In this document: one piece after another, positions 49,158 through 60,723 of the stretch
Position numbering within the stretch: position 1 is the first letter of the stretch
How the letters are laid out: each line of letters begins with the position of its first letter
Assembly: GCF_028548395.1 (NCBI RefSeq)
Contig: NZ_JAQQLA010000009.1
Location: forward strand, 62,001-126,000
Length of the DNA stretch: 64,000 nucleotides
Reading direction: 5' to 3'
From: Vogesella indigofera
Lineage (GTDB): Bacteria > Pseudomonadota > Gammaproteobacteria > Burkholderiales > Chromobacteriaceae
The notes under the pieces: generated by a model
Database searches by the model: none
What the model saw: only the letters and a program-made list of their open reading frames with translations
Told to the model about the DNA's origin: nothing
Program-made: the position numbers and the translations under genes

Positions 49158-50654
49158 TTAGAGCTTGCTTTGCGCAACGTGCGCGATCAGTTCATTGACA
49201 GACAGGTGCATCTTTTCAACGAACAGCTGCGGGTACAGACCCATGCCCAGTACGGTCACGGCCAAGATCACCAGAATCAGGAATTCACGCTTGTTGACGT
49301 CCTTCATCTCTTCCACGTGGTGGTTGCCCACCTCACCGAAGATCACGCGCTTGTACATCCACAGGGTGTAGGCGGCACCGAAGATCAGGGTGGTGGCAGC
49401 CAGCGCGGCAACCAGGAAGTTCACCTGCACCGCACCCATGATCACCATGAACTCGCCGACGAAGCCGGAAGTGGCCGGCAGACCGGAGTTGGCCATGCCG
49501 AACAGCATCATGAAGGCGGCGAAGATCGGCATCTTGTTGGCGACACCACCGTAGTCGGCGATGTTGCGGCTGTGCACGCGGTCATACATCACGCCGATGC
49601 AGAAGAACATCGCGGCGGAAACGAAGCCGTGCGACACCATCTGCACCAGTGCACCTTCCACCGCCCACGCATTCATCTGGCTGCCAGTGAACAGGAACAT
49701 GCCCAGGGTCACGAAGCCCATGTGGGAAATGGAGGAGTAGGCCACCAGTTTCTTCATGTCGGTTTGCACCAGTGCCACCAGACCGATGTACACCACCGCC
49801 ACCAGCGACAGGCCGATAATGATCGGGGACAGCTCGATCGAGGCATCCGGCACGATAGGCAGCGCAAATCGCAGGAAGCCGTAGGCACCGATCTTCAGCG
49901 TGATCGCCGCCAGCACCATGGAACCGCCGGTCGGTGCTTCCACGTGGGCATCCGGCAACCAGGTATGTACCGGCCACATCGGCACCTTCACCGCAAACGA
50001 CAGGAAGAAGGCGATGAACAGCAGGATCTGCACCTGCAGCGGGATCTGCTTCAGTGCCTGGAAGGCCTGGATGTCAAAGCTCTTGCCGGCCTGGAAGTAC
50101 AGGTAGATGAACGCTACCAGCATCAGCAGCGAACCCAGCAGCGTGTACAGGAAGAACTTGATCGAGGCGTAAACGCGACGCGGACCGCCCCACACACCGA
50201 TGATCAGGTACATCGGGATCAGCATGCCCTCGAAGAACACGTAGAACAGGATCGCGTCCAGCGCGGCGAAGGCACCGTTGATCAGGCCGGACATGATCAG
50301 GAACGCGGCCATGTACTGTGCGGTGCGCTTCTGGATCACTTCCCAGCCGGCCAGGATCACCATCAGCGTGGTGAAGCTGTTCAGCACGATGAACAGCATC
50401 GAGATGCCGTCCACCCCCAGGTGGTAGTTGATACCGAGGGATTCGATCCACGGCATGTTTTCGACAAACTGCATGCCGCCATGCAGGTTGTCGAACTGCG
50501 TAAACAACGGGAGCGATACCAGGAACCCCAGCACGGCACCAGCCAGCGCCAGCCAGCGCGCCAGCGGTGCGCGCTGGTCGCCACCGGTCGCCAGCACCAG
50601 CAGGCCGGCTACGATGGGGGTCCAGATCACCAGACTCAAAGGATTAGCAAACAT
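49158..50654 (-). CDS. nuoM: NADH-quinone oxidoreductase subunit M
   Basis: A 498-residue antiporter-like subunit. FYVFFEGMLIPMYLIIGVWG carries the functional Glu. VHTWLPDAHVEAPTGGSMVL and KKLVAYSSISHMGFVTLGMF are family signatures. It is 41 bp after nuoL. Confidence 0.97.
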   Translation of the reverse strand: MFANPLSLVIWTPIVAGLLVLATGGDQRAPLARWLALAGAVLGFLVSLPLFTQFDNLHGGMQFVENMPWIESLGINYHLGVDGISMLFIVLNSFTTLMVILAGWEVIQKRTAQYMAAFLIMSGLINGAFAALDAILFYVFFEGMLIPMYLIIGVWGGPRRVYASIKFFLYTLLGSLLMLVAFIYLYFQAGKSFDIQAFQALKQIPLQVQILLFIAFFLSFAVKVPMWPVHTWLPDAHVEAPTGGSMVLAAITLKIGAYGFLRFALPIVPDASIELSPIIIGLSLVAVVYIGLVALVQTDMKKLVAYSSISHMGFVTLGMFLFTGSQMNAWAVEGALVQMVSHGFVSAAMFFCIGVMYDRVHSRNIADYGGVANKMPIFAAFMMLFGMANSGLPATSGFVGEFMVIMGAVQVNFLVAALAATTLIFGAAYTLWMYKRVIFGEVGNHHVEEMKDVNKREFLILVILAVTVLGMGLYPQLFVEKMHLSVNELIAHVAQSKL

Positions 50655-50695
50655 ATCGAGAACCTAATTTGTTATATCGATTCCGGTACCGATCC

Positions 50696-52747
50696 TTAAC
50701 GGAGGATCAGCGGCTTGAACCAGTACGTCATCAGAACCAGCACCCCGATGATCATCACCGCAGCGTAGCTGTAGATGAAACCGGTTTGCAGCTTGCGGAC
50801 CGCTCTGGATACCGAGCCGACCAGACGGGCACTGCCATTCACCAGCAAGCCATCGATCAGCAGCATGTCACCGACTTTCCAGAAGAAAGTGCCCAGTGCG
50901 CGCGAACCTTTGGCAAACACGGCGAAGTACAGCTCGTCCATGTAGTACTTGTTCTCGAGTAGCGTGTGCACGCCGGAGAATTTCTGCTTGATGGCGGCCG
51001 GGATGTGCGGCGCCTTCATGTAGAAGAACCAGGCCAGCGCCACACCGGCGGCAGCCAGCCAGAACGGCAAGGTCACGAAGGCGTGCAGGCCCATGGCCAT
51101 CGCATCGTGGGCATGATGCATTGCTGCTTCCAGGCCCGGATGTGCTTCCAGATTGGTGAAGATCACGCCGTTGAAGAACTTGCCACCGACCAGCGGATGG
51201 ATGGCGAAGAAGCCGATCAGCACCGAAGGAATCGCCAGCAGTGCCAGTGGCAGCGTCACCACCCATGGCGACTCGTGCGGCTTGTCGTTCGGACCCAGAC
51301 CATGGTGGTGGTCATCGGACGGTTCTTCGTCGTCATGATCGCCTTCATGGGCGTGGTGCGAACCGTGGTTCTCCATCCAGCGTTCCTTGCCGTGGAAGAC
51401 CAGGAAGTACATGCGGAAAGAGTAGAACGCGGTCACGAACACGCCGGCGATCACGGCAAAGTAGGCAAAGCCGGAAGCCGCCAGGTTGCTGTGTTCCACG
51501 GCCAGGATGATGGAATCCTTGGAGTAGAAACCGGAGAAGAACGGGGTACCGATCAGCGCCAGCGAACCCAGCAGCGAGGTAATCCAGGTAATCGGCATGT
51601 ACTTGCGCAGGCCGCCCATATTGCGCATGTCCTGGTCATGATGCATGCCCATGATCACGGAACCGGCGCCGAGGAACAGCAGGGCCTTGAAGAACGCGTG
51701 CGTCATCACGTGGAACATGGCCACCGAGTAGGCGGAAGCGCCCAGCGCTACGGTCATGTAACCCAGCTGCGACAGGGTGGAGTAAGCCACCACGCGCTTG
51801 ATGTCGTTCTGCACCACGCCGAGGAAACCCATGAACAGCGCGGTGATCGAGCCGGCCACCATCACCACGTTCAGTGCGGTATCCGACATTTCGAACAGCG
51901 GGCTCATGCGCGATACCATGAAGATACCGGCGGTCACCATGGTTGCCGCGTGGATCAGTGCCGAGATCGGCGTCGGACCTTCCATCGAGTCCGGCAGCCA
52001 CACGTGCAGCGGGAACTGCGCCGACTTACCCATCGCGCCGATAAACAGCAGGATGCAGGTTACAGTCAGCAGCGACCACTCCACCCCTGGAATGATCTGG
52101 ATGGTCTTGCTGGCCAGCGCCGGCGCCGCAGCGAACACGTCGCTGTAGTTCAGCGAACCGCCGAAATAGGCCAGTACCAGGCCGATACCGAGCAGGAAGC
52201 CAAAGTCACCGACACGGTTGACCAGGAAGGCCTTCAGGTTGGCGAAGATCGCAGTCGGACGCTTGAACCAGAAACCGATCAGCAGATAGGAGACCAGACC
52301 CACCGCTTCCCAGCCGAAGAACAGCTGGATGAAGTTGTTGGACATCACCAGCATCAGCATCGAGAAGGTAAACAGCGAGATGTAGCTGAAGAAGCGCTGG
52401 TAACCCGGATCTTCGTGCATGTAGCCGATGGTGTAGATATGCACCATCAGCGACACGCTGGTCACCACCACCAGCATCATCGCAGTCAGCGAGTCAACGA
52501 GGAAGCCGACGGAGAACTCGAAACCACCGACCGTCAGCCAAGTGTATACAGGGGCATTGAATACCTGGGTGCTGCCGTCAAGGAAGCCCTTCAGTACGCC
52601 AATCGAGAGAACCGCCGAAACTGCCACGCCAAGAATGGTAACAACGTGTGCAGCACGGCGACCAATCGCCCATCCAAACAGGCCTGCAATGACCGACCCC
52701 ACCAGTGGTGAGAGCGCAATCAGCAGGTATAAGCTCTTCATATCCAT
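50696..52747 (-). CDS. nuoL: NADH-quinone oxidoreductase subunit L
   Basis: The 683-residue distal antiporter-like subunit with the long amphipathic C-terminal helix. FFGWEAVGLVSYLLIGFWF, FPLHVWLPDSMEGPTPISAL and KRVVAYSTLSQLGYMTVALG are present. A His-rich insertion (SHHAHEGDHDDEEPSDDHHH) lies in a loop around residue 465. It might be cytoplasmic or periplasmic and is not catalytic in known enzymes. Confidence 0.97.
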   Translation of the reverse strand: MDMKSLYLLIALSPLVGSVIAGLFGWAIGRRAAHVVTILGVAVSAVLSIGVLKGFLDGSTQVFNAPVYTWLTVGGFEFSVGFLVDSLTAMMLVVVTSVSLMVHIYTIGYMHEDPGYQRFFSYISLFTFSMLMLVMSNNFIQLFFGWEAVGLVSYLLIGFWFKRPTAIFANLKAFLVNRVGDFGFLLGIGLVLAYFGGSLNYSDVFAAAPALASKTIQIIPGVEWSLLTVTCILLFIGAMGKSAQFPLHVWLPDSMEGPTPISALIHAATMVTAGIFMVSRMSPLFEMSDTALNVVMVAGSITALFMGFLGVVQNDIKRVVAYSTLSQLGYMTVALGASAYSVAMFHVMTHAFFKALLFLGAGSVIMGMHHDQDMRNMGGLRKYMPITWITSLLGSLALIGTPFFSGFYSKDSIILAVEHSNLAASGFAYFAVIAGVFVTAFYSFRMYFLVFHGKERWMENHGSHHAHEGDHDDEEPSDDHHHGLGPNDKPHESPWVVTLPLALLAIPSVLIGFFAIHPLVGGKFFNGVIFTNLEAHPGLEAAMHHAHDAMAMGLHAFVTLPFWLAAAGVALAWFFYMKAPHIPAAIKQKFSGVHTLLENKYYMDELYFAVFAKGSRALGTFFWKVGDMLLIDGLLVNGSARLVGSVSRAVRKLQTGFIYSYAAVMIIGVLVLMTYWFKPLILR

Positions 52748-52782
52748 GTTTGTCGTGCTTTTTAAAGTGGTATCCGGTTGCC

Positions 52783-53088
52783 TTAGCCTTTGAGGCTGCC
52801 CAAGTCTTCTACGTTGATGCTGTCCAGTTTACGGAACAGCACCACCAGAATCGCCAGACCAATCGCCGATTCTGCCGCCGCAACGGTAAGGATGAAGAAG
52901 ACGAAGATCTGCCCAGCCGTATCAGACAGATAGTGCGAAAACGCGATGAAGTTGTAGTTCACCGCCAGCAACATCAGTTCGATGGCCATCAGCAGGATGA
53001 TCAGGTTTTTCCGGTTCAGGAAAATACCCAGTACGCTGATGGCAAACAGGATGCCGGCCAGAACCAGGAAGTGTGTGAGTGAAAGCAC
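52783..53088 (-). CDS. nuoK: NADH-quinone oxidoreductase subunit K
   Basis: 101 residues with three transmembrane helices. [20 protein letters not shown] and [20 protein letters not shown] contain the two buried glutamates of the proton path. Confidence 0.97.
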   Translation of the reverse strand: MLSLTHFLVLAGILFAISVLGIFLNRKNLIILLMAIELMLLAVNYNFIAFSHYLSDTAGQIFVFFILTVAAAESAIGLAILVVLFRKLDSINVEDLGSLKG

Positions 53089-53107
53089 GTGTCCTCCTAA
53101 TCGGCCG

Positions 53108-53749
53108 TCAGGCCTGTTGCTCGTTGGTGTCAGAAGCAGTGTCCGCTTCAGGCTTCACCGCCTGAACCTGAACCACGCGCACGCGGTCATTACGACGCAC
53201 CCGCACCTGCTCCGCCGGATTGATGTACTTGCTGTCAGCACGCTTACGCATGGTGATACCGATGGCGGCAACCATCGCCACCAGCAGCACGACCGCCGCG
53301 GCCTCGAATGGCAGCAGATAAACGGTATACAGCTGGCGACCCAGTTCGCGTACGTTGCTGGCATCGGCCGCAACCGCAGGCCCGGCCTGGAAGCCGGCAA
53401 GGTTAGCCTCCGGGCTGGACAGGATCAGCAGCATTTCGGCCACCATCACCAGCGCCACGGTGCCGGCCAGCGGGAAGTTCTGCCAGAAGCCTTCACGCAG
53501 CTTCTCGATGTTGATGTCCAGCATCATCACCACGAACAGGAACAACACCATCACCGCACCGACATAGACCAGCACCAGCGCAATGGCGAGGAACTCCGCC
53601 TGCAGCAGCAGCCAGTGGCCGGAGGCGGTAAAGAACGCCAGCACCAGATACAAGGCCGCATGAACCGGGTTTTTGGCCGTCACCACGCGGAACGCGGCAA
53701 CGATCAGGATCAACGACAGCACATAAAACACAACAGCTTGAAAGCTCAT
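53108..53749 (-). CDS. nuoJ: NADH-quinone oxidoreductase subunit J
   Basis: A 213-residue membrane subunit with five predicted helices. [20 protein letters not shown] and [20 protein letters not shown] (the pi-bulge helix region) match NuoJ. The C-terminal 45 residues are charged and cytoplasmic, longer than in E. coli. Confidence 0.96.
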   Translation of the reverse strand: MSFQAVVFYVLSLILIVAAFRVVTAKNPVHAALYLVLAFFTASGHWLLLQAEFLAIALVLVYVGAVMVLFLFVVMMLDINIEKLREGFWQNFPLAGTVALVMVAEMLLILSSPEANLAGFQAGPAVAADASNVRELGRQLYTVYLLPFEAAAVVLLVAMVAAIGITMRKRADSKYINPAEQVRVRRNDRVRVVQVQAVKPEADTASDTNEQQA

Positions 53750-53758
53750 GTCTCCCCC

Positions 53759-54256
53759 TTAGCGATACTTGGCATCAGCAGCCTTGTTGGCCGCAATTTC
53801 AGCCTCGTACTTGTCACCCACCGCCAGCAGCATCGGCTTGGTGTAGTAGAGGTCGCCACGTTTTTCGCCGTGGTATTCAAAAATGTGCGTTTCCACAATG
53901 GCGTCGACCGGGCAGGCTTCTTCACAGAAACCGCAGAAAATGCACTTGGTCAGATCGATGTCGTAGCGGCTGGTACGACGAGTACCGTCGTCACGCTGCT
54001 CTGACTCGATGGTGATGGCCAGCGCCGGGCACACCGCCTCGCACAGCTTACAGGCGATGCAGCGCTCTTCGCCGTTGGCGTAACGGCGCTGCGCGTGCAG
54101 GCCGCGGAAGCGCGGCGAGATCGGGGTCTTCTCTTCCGGGAACTGGACGGTGATCTTGCGGGCGAAGAAGTGACGACCGGTCACCATCAGGCCCTGCACC
54201 AGTTCTACCAGCAGGAAGGTTTTGAAAAAATTTCGGATCATTTCCATGCTATTCAT
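53759..54256 (-). CDS. nuoI: NADH-quinone oxidoreductase subunit I
   Basis: The 165-residue peripheral subunit carrying clusters N6a and N6b. The two ferredoxin motifs are [12 protein letters not shown] and [12 protein letters not shown]. An amphipathic N-terminal helix ([20 protein letters not shown]) docks to the membrane arm. The start could be ATG 54256 or the Met three codons later. Confidence 0.97.
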   Translation of the reverse strand: MNSMEMIRNFFKTFLLVELVQGLMVTGRHFFARKITVQFPEEKTPISPRFRGLHAQRRYANGEERCIACKLCEAVCPALAITIESEQRDDGTRRTSRYDIDLTKCIFCGFCEEACPVDAIVETHIFEYHGEKRGDLYYTKPMLLAVGDKYEAEIAANKAADAKYR

Positions 54257-54266
54257 CCAATCCGTA

Positions 54267-55313
54267 TCAGTTCCACAGCGACAGTGGGCTCATCATCCAG
54301 GCGCCGACAACCAGCACCCAAACCAGCGATACCGGGATGAAGATTTTCCAGCCCAGACGCATGATCTGGTCGTAGCGATAGCGCGGGAAGGTGGCACGGA
54401 ACCACAGGAACAGGAACAGCACCAGGGAAATCTTGACCAGCAGCCAGATCACGCCGGATGCGCCCAGCGCGCCCCAGGAAGCCGGGAACGGCGACAGCCA
54501 GCCGCCCATGAACATGATGGCGGTCAGTGCCGACACCAGGATCATGTTGGCGTATTCCGCCAGGAAGAACACGGCGAAGGCCATACCCGAGTATTCCACG
54601 TGGAAACCGGCAACGATTTCCGATTCACCTTCCGCCACGTCGAACGGGGCACGGTTGGTTTCGGCAACGCCGGAAATCAGGTACACGAGGAACAGCGGGA
54701 ACAGCGGCAGCCAGTTCCACGACAGTGCCGAGCCGCCACCGATACCGTGGCCCTGCTGGTTGACGATGTCGACCAGGTTCAGGCTGCCGGACACCATCAG
54801 TACGCCGACCAGCGCGAAGCCCATTGAGATCTCGTAGGACACGATCTGGGCCGAGGAACGCAGTGCGCCCAGGAAGGAGTACTTGGAGTTACCCGCCCAG
54901 CCGGCCACGATCACGCCGTACACGCCCATCGAGGTGATCGCCATGATGAACAGCAGCGATGCGTCGATATTGGCCAGCACCATGGTGTCGGTGAACGGGA
55001 TTACCGCCCAGGCAGCCAGTGCCGGCATGATGGACAGCACCGGCGCCACCAGAAACAGACCCTTGCTCGACTTGGTCGGCAGGATGATCTCTTTCATCAG
55101 CAGCTTCACGCCGTCAGCCAGTGGCTGCAACAGCCCTTTCGGGCCGACACGGTTAGGGCCGATACGGATCTGCATGTAGCCGATCACCTTGCGCTCTGCC
55201 AGCGTCAGGTAGGCCACACCGATCATCAGCGGGGCAACGATGGCCAGAATCTTCAGCAGTGTCCACACTGCCAGACCGGCCTCGGTCCCCAGCAAGTTTT
55301 GCAGCAATTCCAT
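54267..55313 (-). CDS. nuoH: NADH-quinone oxidoreductase subunit H
   Basis: A 348-residue membrane subunit lining the quinone tunnel. [34 protein letters not shown], and [20 protein letters not shown] with [11 protein letters not shown] are the hallmark loops. It is 3 bp after nuoG. Confidence 0.97.
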   Translation of the reverse strand: MELLQNLLGTEAGLAVWTLLKILAIVAPLMIGVAYLTLAERKVIGYMQIRIGPNRVGPKGLLQPLADGVKLLMKEIILPTKSSKGLFLVAPVLSIMPALAAWAVIPFTDTMVLANIDASLLFIMAITSMGVYGVIVAGWAGNSKYSFLGALRSSAQIVSYEISMGFALVGVLMVSGSLNLVDIVNQQGHGIGGGSALSWNWLPLFPLFLVYLISGVAETNRAPFDVAEGESEIVAGFHVEYSGMAFAVFFLAEYANMILVSALTAIMFMGGWLSPFPASWGALGASGVIWLLVKISLVLFLFLWFRATFPRYRYDQIMRLGWKIFIPVSLVWVLVVGAWMMSPLSLWN

Positions 55314-55316
55314 GAC

Positions 55317-57671
55317 TTATCCTCGCTTGATCTGAATCGGTTCGAACAGACCACCCAGTGCCTGCGTTGCCGGATGGGCAGCAGCGACACGGACCGCACC
55401 GGCGGCAACGGCAGCGTCGGCTACCAGTTGCAGGCGAACTTCGGCCTCACCCTGGCTGACGATGGCAGGCTGACCTGCTTCCAGACCCAGTTTGGCGATG
55501 TCTTGCGGATTGAGGGCAATCACGGGCGCGGCGGCCGCGGCGGTCTTCTGCAGCGAGCCGGCACGGCGGCAGATGGCATCCGTCTGGTACATCGGCACTT
55601 CACCGATACGCACCAGTGCATCGCCGGCCGCAACGTTGGCCGCAACACTGTTCAGCTGGTTGTTCAGTGCCGCGGCGATGTCGCCCTGCGCCAGCAGTTC
55701 GGCACGCACGTCTTCCGCGCTGTTGAAGTCGAAGCCGGACAGGTTGAGCATATTGCCCAGTACGCGCAGCACTTTCCAGGCCGGACGGGTCTCGCCCAGC
55801 GGACGCACCACACCGTTGAACGGCTGCAGCTTGCCTTCCATGTTGACGAAGGAGCCGGCGGTTTCGGAGAACGGCGCGATCGGCAGCAGCACGTCGGCGT
55901 AGTCCAGCAGTGCGTCACCCTTGAATGCGGTCAGCCCAATCACGGTGGCGGCCTGCTTCATCGCGGCCACGGCCTGCTGGCTGTTGTAGGCGTCGGCTTC
56001 GATCTCGCTGTTGAGCAGCACGTAAGCCTTGTGCGGTGCGGCCAGCATCTCGCTGGCGCCGAGACCGGCACTGACAGCCTTGCCCATCGGGCCACGTTGC
56101 GGATTGACACCGGCGATGTCGGCACCGACGCTGTTGGCGGCTTCGGCAGCGATACCGAAACGGGCGCCGGTCACACGGCCGATTTCCTGGGCCAGCGACA
56201 GCAGCTCGACAAATGCCGGGTGATGCTGTGCCACGTTACCCAGCACCACGGCAGCCGATTCGGCGGCGCACAGGCTGTCGGCAATGGCGCGAGCCTCGGC
56301 GCTAACGTTGGCCGCAGACAGATCCAGTGCGGTCGACGCGGACTTGATTTCCAGCGCGGCTTTCAGCACCTGTGCCAGCGCGTTAACCAGCGCCAGCGGC
56401 GACACGATCAGCTTGGCATTGATGCGGGTCAGCAGCTCGTCGTCGCTGGTATGGATCACGTTCAGTGCCATGCCCTTCTTGACAGACTGGCGCAGGCGCG
56501 ATGCCAGCAATGGCTGCTCCGTACGCTGGGTGGAACCCACCATCAGCACCGACTTGGCGGCCAGCAATTCGACGATGCTGGAACCCAGCCACAGTGCGCC
56601 CTGCTGTGCCGCGGCGACACGCTTGTCGCTGCGACGCAGTGCGGCATCGATATTGTTGACGCCGAAGCTGCGCGCCAGTTTCTGCGCCAGGTACAGCTCT
56701 TCGGTGGTGCTGTGCGGGCTGGCCAGGAAGCCGATGGCATCCTTGCCGTGATCGTTGGCCACACCGTTGAGGCCCTTGACCACGTAGTCCAGTGCCGTCT
56801 GCCAGTCGGTTTCGTGCCACTTGCCGTCAAACTTGATCATCGGCTTTTGCAGGCGCTCGGCGCTGTTCAGGCCTTCGTACGAGAAGCGGTCGCGGTCGGC
56901 GATCCAGCACTCGTTGATGTCTTCGTTTTCCAGCGGCAAGACGCGCATCACCTGGTTCTGCTTGACCTGCACGATCAGGTTGCTGCCCAGACCGTCGTGC
57001 GGGCTGACCGACTTGCGGCGCGACAGCTCCCAGGCACGGGTGGCGTAGCGGAACGGCTTGGAGGTCAGTGCGCCAACCGGGCACAGGTCGATGACGTTGC
57101 CGGAGATTTCCGAATTCACGGTCTTGCCGAGGAAGGGCAGGATTTCCGAGAATTCACTGCGGTTGGCCATCCCGATTTCCTGGAAGCCACCGATCTCTTC
57201 GGTAAAGCGGACACAGCGGGTGCAATGGATGCAGCGGCTCATTTCCTCGGCGGAAACCAGCGGCCCCATGTCCTTGCCGACCACGGCGCGTTTTTCTTCC
57301 TGATAGCGGGAGGAGGAGTTGCCGTAACCCACGGCCAGATCTTGCAGCTGGCACTCACCGCCCTGATCGCAGATCGGGCAATCCAGCGGGTGGTTGATCA
57401 GCAGGAACTCCATCACCCCGGCCTGGGCCTTCTTGGCCAGTGGCGAGGCGGTATGAACTTTCATGCCGTCGGTGACCGGAGTGGCACAGGCCGGCAAAGG
57501 CTTGGGCGCCTTTTCCACTTCCACCAGGCACATGCGGCAGTTGGCCGCAATGGACAGCTTCTTGTGGTAGCAGAAGTGGGGAATATGTGTACCGGCGGTA
57601 TGGGCAGCATCCATGATGGTGATGCCCTGATTGACCGTCAGTTTTTTTCCGTCGATTTCGATTTCAAGCAT
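55317..57671 (-). CDS. nuoG: NADH-quinone oxidoreductase subunit G
   Basis: The 784-residue large Fe-S subunit. It has an N-terminal [2Fe-2S] ferredoxin domain (IPHFCYHKKLSIAANCRMCL), a His/Cys cluster (HPLDCPICDQGGECQLQD), a [4Fe-4S] site (CIHCTRC and DLCPVGALTSKP) and a molybdopterin-oxidoreductase-like C-terminal domain that is more divergent, as is usual. Three copies of the GTTGGCCGCA motif (55635, 56307, 57540) fall in Ala-Ala-Asn codons, one next to a cluster ligand. Confidence 0.96.
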   Translation of the reverse strand: MLEIEIDGKKLTVNQGITIMDAAHTAGTHIPHFCYHKKLSIAANCRMCLVEVEKAPKPLPACATPVTDGMKVHTASPLAKKAQAGVMEFLLINHPLDCPICDQGGECQLQDLAVGYGNSSSRYQEEKRAVVGKDMGPLVSAEEMSRCIHCTRCVRFTEEIGGFQEIGMANRSEFSEILPFLGKTVNSEISGNVIDLCPVGALTSKPFRYATRAWELSRRKSVSPHDGLGSNLIVQVKQNQVMRVLPLENEDINECWIADRDRFSYEGLNSAERLQKPMIKFDGKWHETDWQTALDYVVKGLNGVANDHGKDAIGFLASPHSTTEELYLAQKLARSFGVNNIDAALRRSDKRVAAAQQGALWLGSSIVELLAAKSVLMVGSTQRTEQPLLASRLRQSVKKGMALNVIHTSDDELLTRINAKLIVSPLALVNALAQVLKAALEIKSASTALDLSAANVSAEARAIADSLCAAESAAVVLGNVAQHHPAFVELLSLAQEIGRVTGARFGIAAEAANSVGADIAGVNPQRGPMGKAVSAGLGASEMLAAPHKAYVLLNSEIEADAYNSQQAVAAMKQAATVIGLTAFKGDALLDYADVLLPIAPFSETAGSFVNMEGKLQPFNGVVRPLGETRPAWKVLRVLGNMLNLSGFDFNSAEDVRAELLAQGDIAAALNNQLNSVAANVAAGDALVRIGEVPMYQTDAICRRAGSLQKTAAAAAPVIALNPQDIAKLGLEAGQPAIVSQGEAEVRLQLVADAAVAAGAVRVAAAHPATQALGGLFEPIQIKRG

Positions 57672-57674
57672 CGC

Positions 57675-58970
57675 TCAACACCATTTGTGATCCACCAAGG
57701 CCTTCTTGTGCTTAATGAGATGTTCAAACTCATTGCGGAAGTGCTTGGTGAAACTACGAACAGGGAACACGGCTGCGTCAGCCAGGGCGCAAATCGTGCG
57801 GCCCGCCATATTGTTCCCGACAGATTCCAGCAACTCCAGATCGCCGTCACGGCCTTCGCCATTGGCGATGCGATGGATTACCTTGTACAGCCAGCCGGTG
57901 CCTTCACGGCATGGCGTGCACTGACCGCAGGACTCTTCGTGATAGAAGTAGGCCAGACGCTCCAGCGCCTTGACCATGCACACGTCCTCGTTCATCACGA
58001 TGACCGCGCCGGAACCCAGCATCGAACCGGCCTTGGAAATACTGTCGTAATCCATGGTCAGTTCCATCATCACCTCGCCCGGCAGCACCGGCGCGGACGA
58101 ACCACCCGGAATCACCGCCTTCAGCTTCTTGCCGTCCTTCATGCCGCCGGCCATTTCCAGCAGCGTGGCGAACGGGGTGCCCAGCGGGATCTCGTAGTTG
58201 CCCGGACGGTTGACGTGACCGGAGATGGAGAACAGCTTGGTGCCGCCGTTGTTCGGCTTGCCCGCTTCCAGGAACTTCTGGCCGCCGTCACGGATGATGA
58301 ACGGCACGGAGGCGAACGACTCGGTGTTATTGATAGTGGTCGGCTTGCCGTACAGGCCGAAGCTGGCCGGGAACGGCGGCTTGAAGCGCGGCTGGCCTTT
58401 CTTGCCTTCCAGCGATTCCAGCAGCGCGGTTTCTTCGCCGCAGATGTAGGCGCCGTAACCGTGGTGCGCGAACAGGTCGAAGCTGAAGTCGGTGCCGAGG
58501 ATGTTCTGTCCCAGCAGACCGGCCTTGCGGGCCTCGTCCAGCGCCTCTTCGAACAGCTCGTAGGCCTCGAAGATTTCACCGTGGATGTAGTTGTAACCCG
58601 CCTTGCAACCCATCGCGTAGCCGGCAATGATCATGCCTTCGATCAGTGCGTGCGGGTTGTAGACGATGATGTCGCGATCCTTGAACGTGCCCGGTTCGCC
58701 TTCGTCGGTGTTACAGACCACGTACTTGTCACCCGGGAAGGAACGCGGCATGAAGCTCCACTTCAGGCCGGTCGGGAAACCTGCACCACCACGACCACGC
58801 AAGCCGGAGTTTTTCACTTCGGCGATCACGTCTTCCTGAGGGATCTTGTTATCCAGAATTTTCTTGAGGGCCTGATAGCCACCGCGAGCCATGTAGGACT
58901 CGAGGCGCCAGCAGTCCGGAGCGGCGGTGTCCACGCCCTCGAAAATCACGCCATTGACGAAAACTGCCAT
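57675..58970 (-). CDS. nuoF: NADH-quinone oxidoreductase subunit F
   Basis: The 431-residue NADH- and FMN-binding subunit with cluster N3. [20 protein letters not shown] is the NADH loop, [20 protein letters not shown] is the FMN site and [16 protein letters not shown] is the [4Fe-4S] motif. Its start overlaps the nuoE stop by one base. Confidence 0.97.
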   Translation of the reverse strand: MAVFVNGVIFEGVDTAAPDCWRLESYMARGGYQALKKILDNKIPQEDVIAEVKNSGLRGRGGAGFPTGLKWSFMPRSFPGDKYVVCNTDEGEPGTFKDRDIIVYNPHALIEGMIIAGYAMGCKAGYNYIHGEIFEAYELFEEALDEARKAGLLGQNILGTDFSFDLFAHHGYGAYICGEETALLESLEGKKGQPRFKPPFPASFGLYGKPTTINNTESFASVPFIIRDGGQKFLEAGKPNNGGTKLFSISGHVNRPGNYEIPLGTPFATLLEMAGGMKDGKKLKAVIPGGSSAPVLPGEVMMELTMDYDSISKAGSMLGSGAVIVMNEDVCMVKALERLAYFYHEESCGQCTPCREGTGWLYKVIHRIANGEGRDGDLELLESVGNNMAGRTICALADAAVFPVRSFTKHFRNEFEHLIKHKKALVDHKWC

Positions 58971-59470
58971 TATTCCAACTCCGCCAGTTTCTTATCGATA
59001 GCTTCGCGCGTCATGAAGCTGCACATTTTGTGGTTGTTCACCAGCAGTACCGGTGCATCACCACAGGCGCCCATGCACTCCCCTTCCAGCAGGGTGAACT
59101 TGCCGTCGGCGGTGGTTTCACCGATACCGATACCCAGCTTTTCACCGATGTAGTGCGCGGCATTGACGCCGCCTTGCAGCGCGCAAGGCAGGTTGGTGCA
59201 GACGGTCAGCTTGTATTTGCCGACCGGCTTCATGTCGTACATGTTGTAGAAGGTGGCGACTTCGTAGGCGGCAACCGGCGGAATACCCACGTAGTTGGCC
59301 ACGAACTCGATCACGTCGGCATTGAGGCAGCGCTCTTCCGGCGTGTTGCCGGTTTCACGACGCTCGACCAGTGCAATGCGCAACGCACCCATGATGGCAG
59401 ACCGGAACTGGTCGGCAGGATACTTGGCCAGTTCGTAGTCAATTTTTGCAAGCGATTGTGCGGATAGCAT
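58970..59470 (-). CDS. nuoE: NADH-quinone oxidoreductase subunit E
   Basis: A 166-residue thioredoxin-fold [2Fe-2S] subunit (cluster N1a). The cluster cysteines are in [12 protein letters not shown] and [17 protein letters not shown]. It overlaps nuoD and nuoF by one base each. Confidence 0.97.
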   Translation of the reverse strand: MLSAQSLAKIDYELAKYPADQFRSAIMGALRIALVERRETGNTPEERCLNADVIEFVANYVGIPPVAAYEVATFYNMYDMKPVGKYKLTVCTNLPCALQGGVNAAHYIGEKLGIGIGETTADGKFTLLEGECMGACGDAPVLLVNNHKMCSFMTREAIDKKLAELE

Positions 59471-60723
59471 CAGCGGTCGATCTCCCCAAATACCACGTCC
59501 TGAGTACCAATGATCGCGACAACGTCGGCGATCATGTGGCCACGAGACATTTCATCCAGACTGGCCAGATGGGCATAGCCCGGCGCACGGATTTTCAGAC
59601 GATAAGGTTTGTTGGCGCCATCGGATACCAGATAGATACCGAACTCGCCTTTTGGATGCTCTACAGCGGCGTAAGCTTCGCCTTCAGGCACATGCATGCC
59701 TTCGGTGAAGAGTTTGAAATGGTGGATCAGCTCCTCCATATTGCTCTTCATGTCTTCGCGGCTAGGCGGAGCAAACTTGTGGTTGTCGGTGATGACAGGG
59801 CCAGGGTTGGCTTTCAGCCACTTCACGCACTGCTGGATGATGCGGTTGGACTGACGCATTTCCTCGACACGCACCAGATAGCGGTCGTAGCAGTCGCCGG
59901 TGACGCCGACCGGAATGTCGAACTCCATGCGGTCGTACACGTCGTACGGCTGCATCTTGCGCAGGTCCCAGGCGATGCCGGAACCACGCAGCATCGGACC
60001 GGTCATGCCCAAGTTCTTGGCACGCTCCGGGTTCACCACGCCGATACCGACGGTACGCTGCTTCCAGATACGGTTATCCGTCAGCAGGGTCTCGTAGTCG
60101 TCGACACAGGCCGGGAAACGGTTGGTGAAGTCTTCGATGAAATCGAGCATCGAGCCCTTGCGGGTTTCGTTCAGGCGCGCGATTTCCTTGGCGTTGCGGA
60201 TCTTGGATGCCTTGTACTGCGGCATGCTGTCCGGCAAGTCGCGATAGACACCACCCGGACGGAAGTAGGCCGCGTGCAGACGGGCACCGGAGACCGCCTC
60301 GTAGCAGTCCATCAGGTCCTCGCGCTCGCGGAACGCGTACAGGAACATGGTCATCGCGCCGATGTCGATGGAGTGCGCGCCGATCCACAACAGGTGGTTG
60401 AGGATACGGGTGATCTCGGCAAACATCACGCGGATGTACTGGGCACGCTCCGGCACGTCGATACCGGCCAGCTTTTCGATCGCCAAACAGTAGGCATGCT
60501 CGTTGCACATCATCGACACGTAGTCGAGACGGTCCATGTACGGCAGCGACTGGATGAAGGTCTTGCTTTCGGCCAGCTTCTCGGTGCCGCGGTGCAGCAG
60601 GCCGATATGCGGGTCGGCACGCTGTACCACTTCACCATCCAGCTCCAGCACCAGGCGCAACACGCCGTGCGCGGCCGGGTGCTGCGGACCGAAGTTCAGA
60701 GTGTAGTTACGGATGTCAGCCAC
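59470..60723 (-). CDS. nuoD: NADH-quinone oxidoreductase subunit D (49 kDa-type)
   Basis: 417 residues from a GTG start ([20 protein letters not shown]) that overlaps the nuoC stop by 8 bp. The quinone-site His and Tyr regions ([34 protein letters not shown]) are present. A longer in-frame ATG start at 60762 lies inside nuoC and lacks family support. Confidence 0.97.
   Translation of the reverse strand: MADIRNYTLNFGPQHPAAHGVLRLVLELDGEVVQRADPHIGLLHRGTEKLAESKTFIQSLPYMDRLDYVSMMCNEHAYCLAIEKLAGIDVPERAQYIRVMFAEITRILNHLLWIGAHSIDIGAMTMFLYAFREREDLMDCYEAVSGARLHAAYFRPGGVYRDLPDSMPQYKASKIRNAKEIARLNETRKGSMLDFIEDFTNRFPACVDDYETLLTDNRIWKQRTVGIGVVNPERAKNLGMTGPMLRGSGIAWDLRKMQPYDVYDRMEFDIPVGVTGDCYDRYLVRVEEMRQSNRIIQQCVKWLKANPGPVITDNHKFAPPSREDMKSNMEELIHHFKLFTEGMHVPEGEAYAAVEHPKGEFGIYLVSDGANKPYRLKIRAPGYAHLASLDEMSRGHMIADVVAIIGTQDVVFGEIDR

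Noticed and set aside
55299..59153. 1284-codon open frame on the plus strand opposite nuoG and nuoF
   Set aside because: It spans two well-identified complex I genes in antisense, with low-complexity Gln/His/Arg composition and no recognisable motif. Similar long shadows oppose pilB, nuoL and nuoM.
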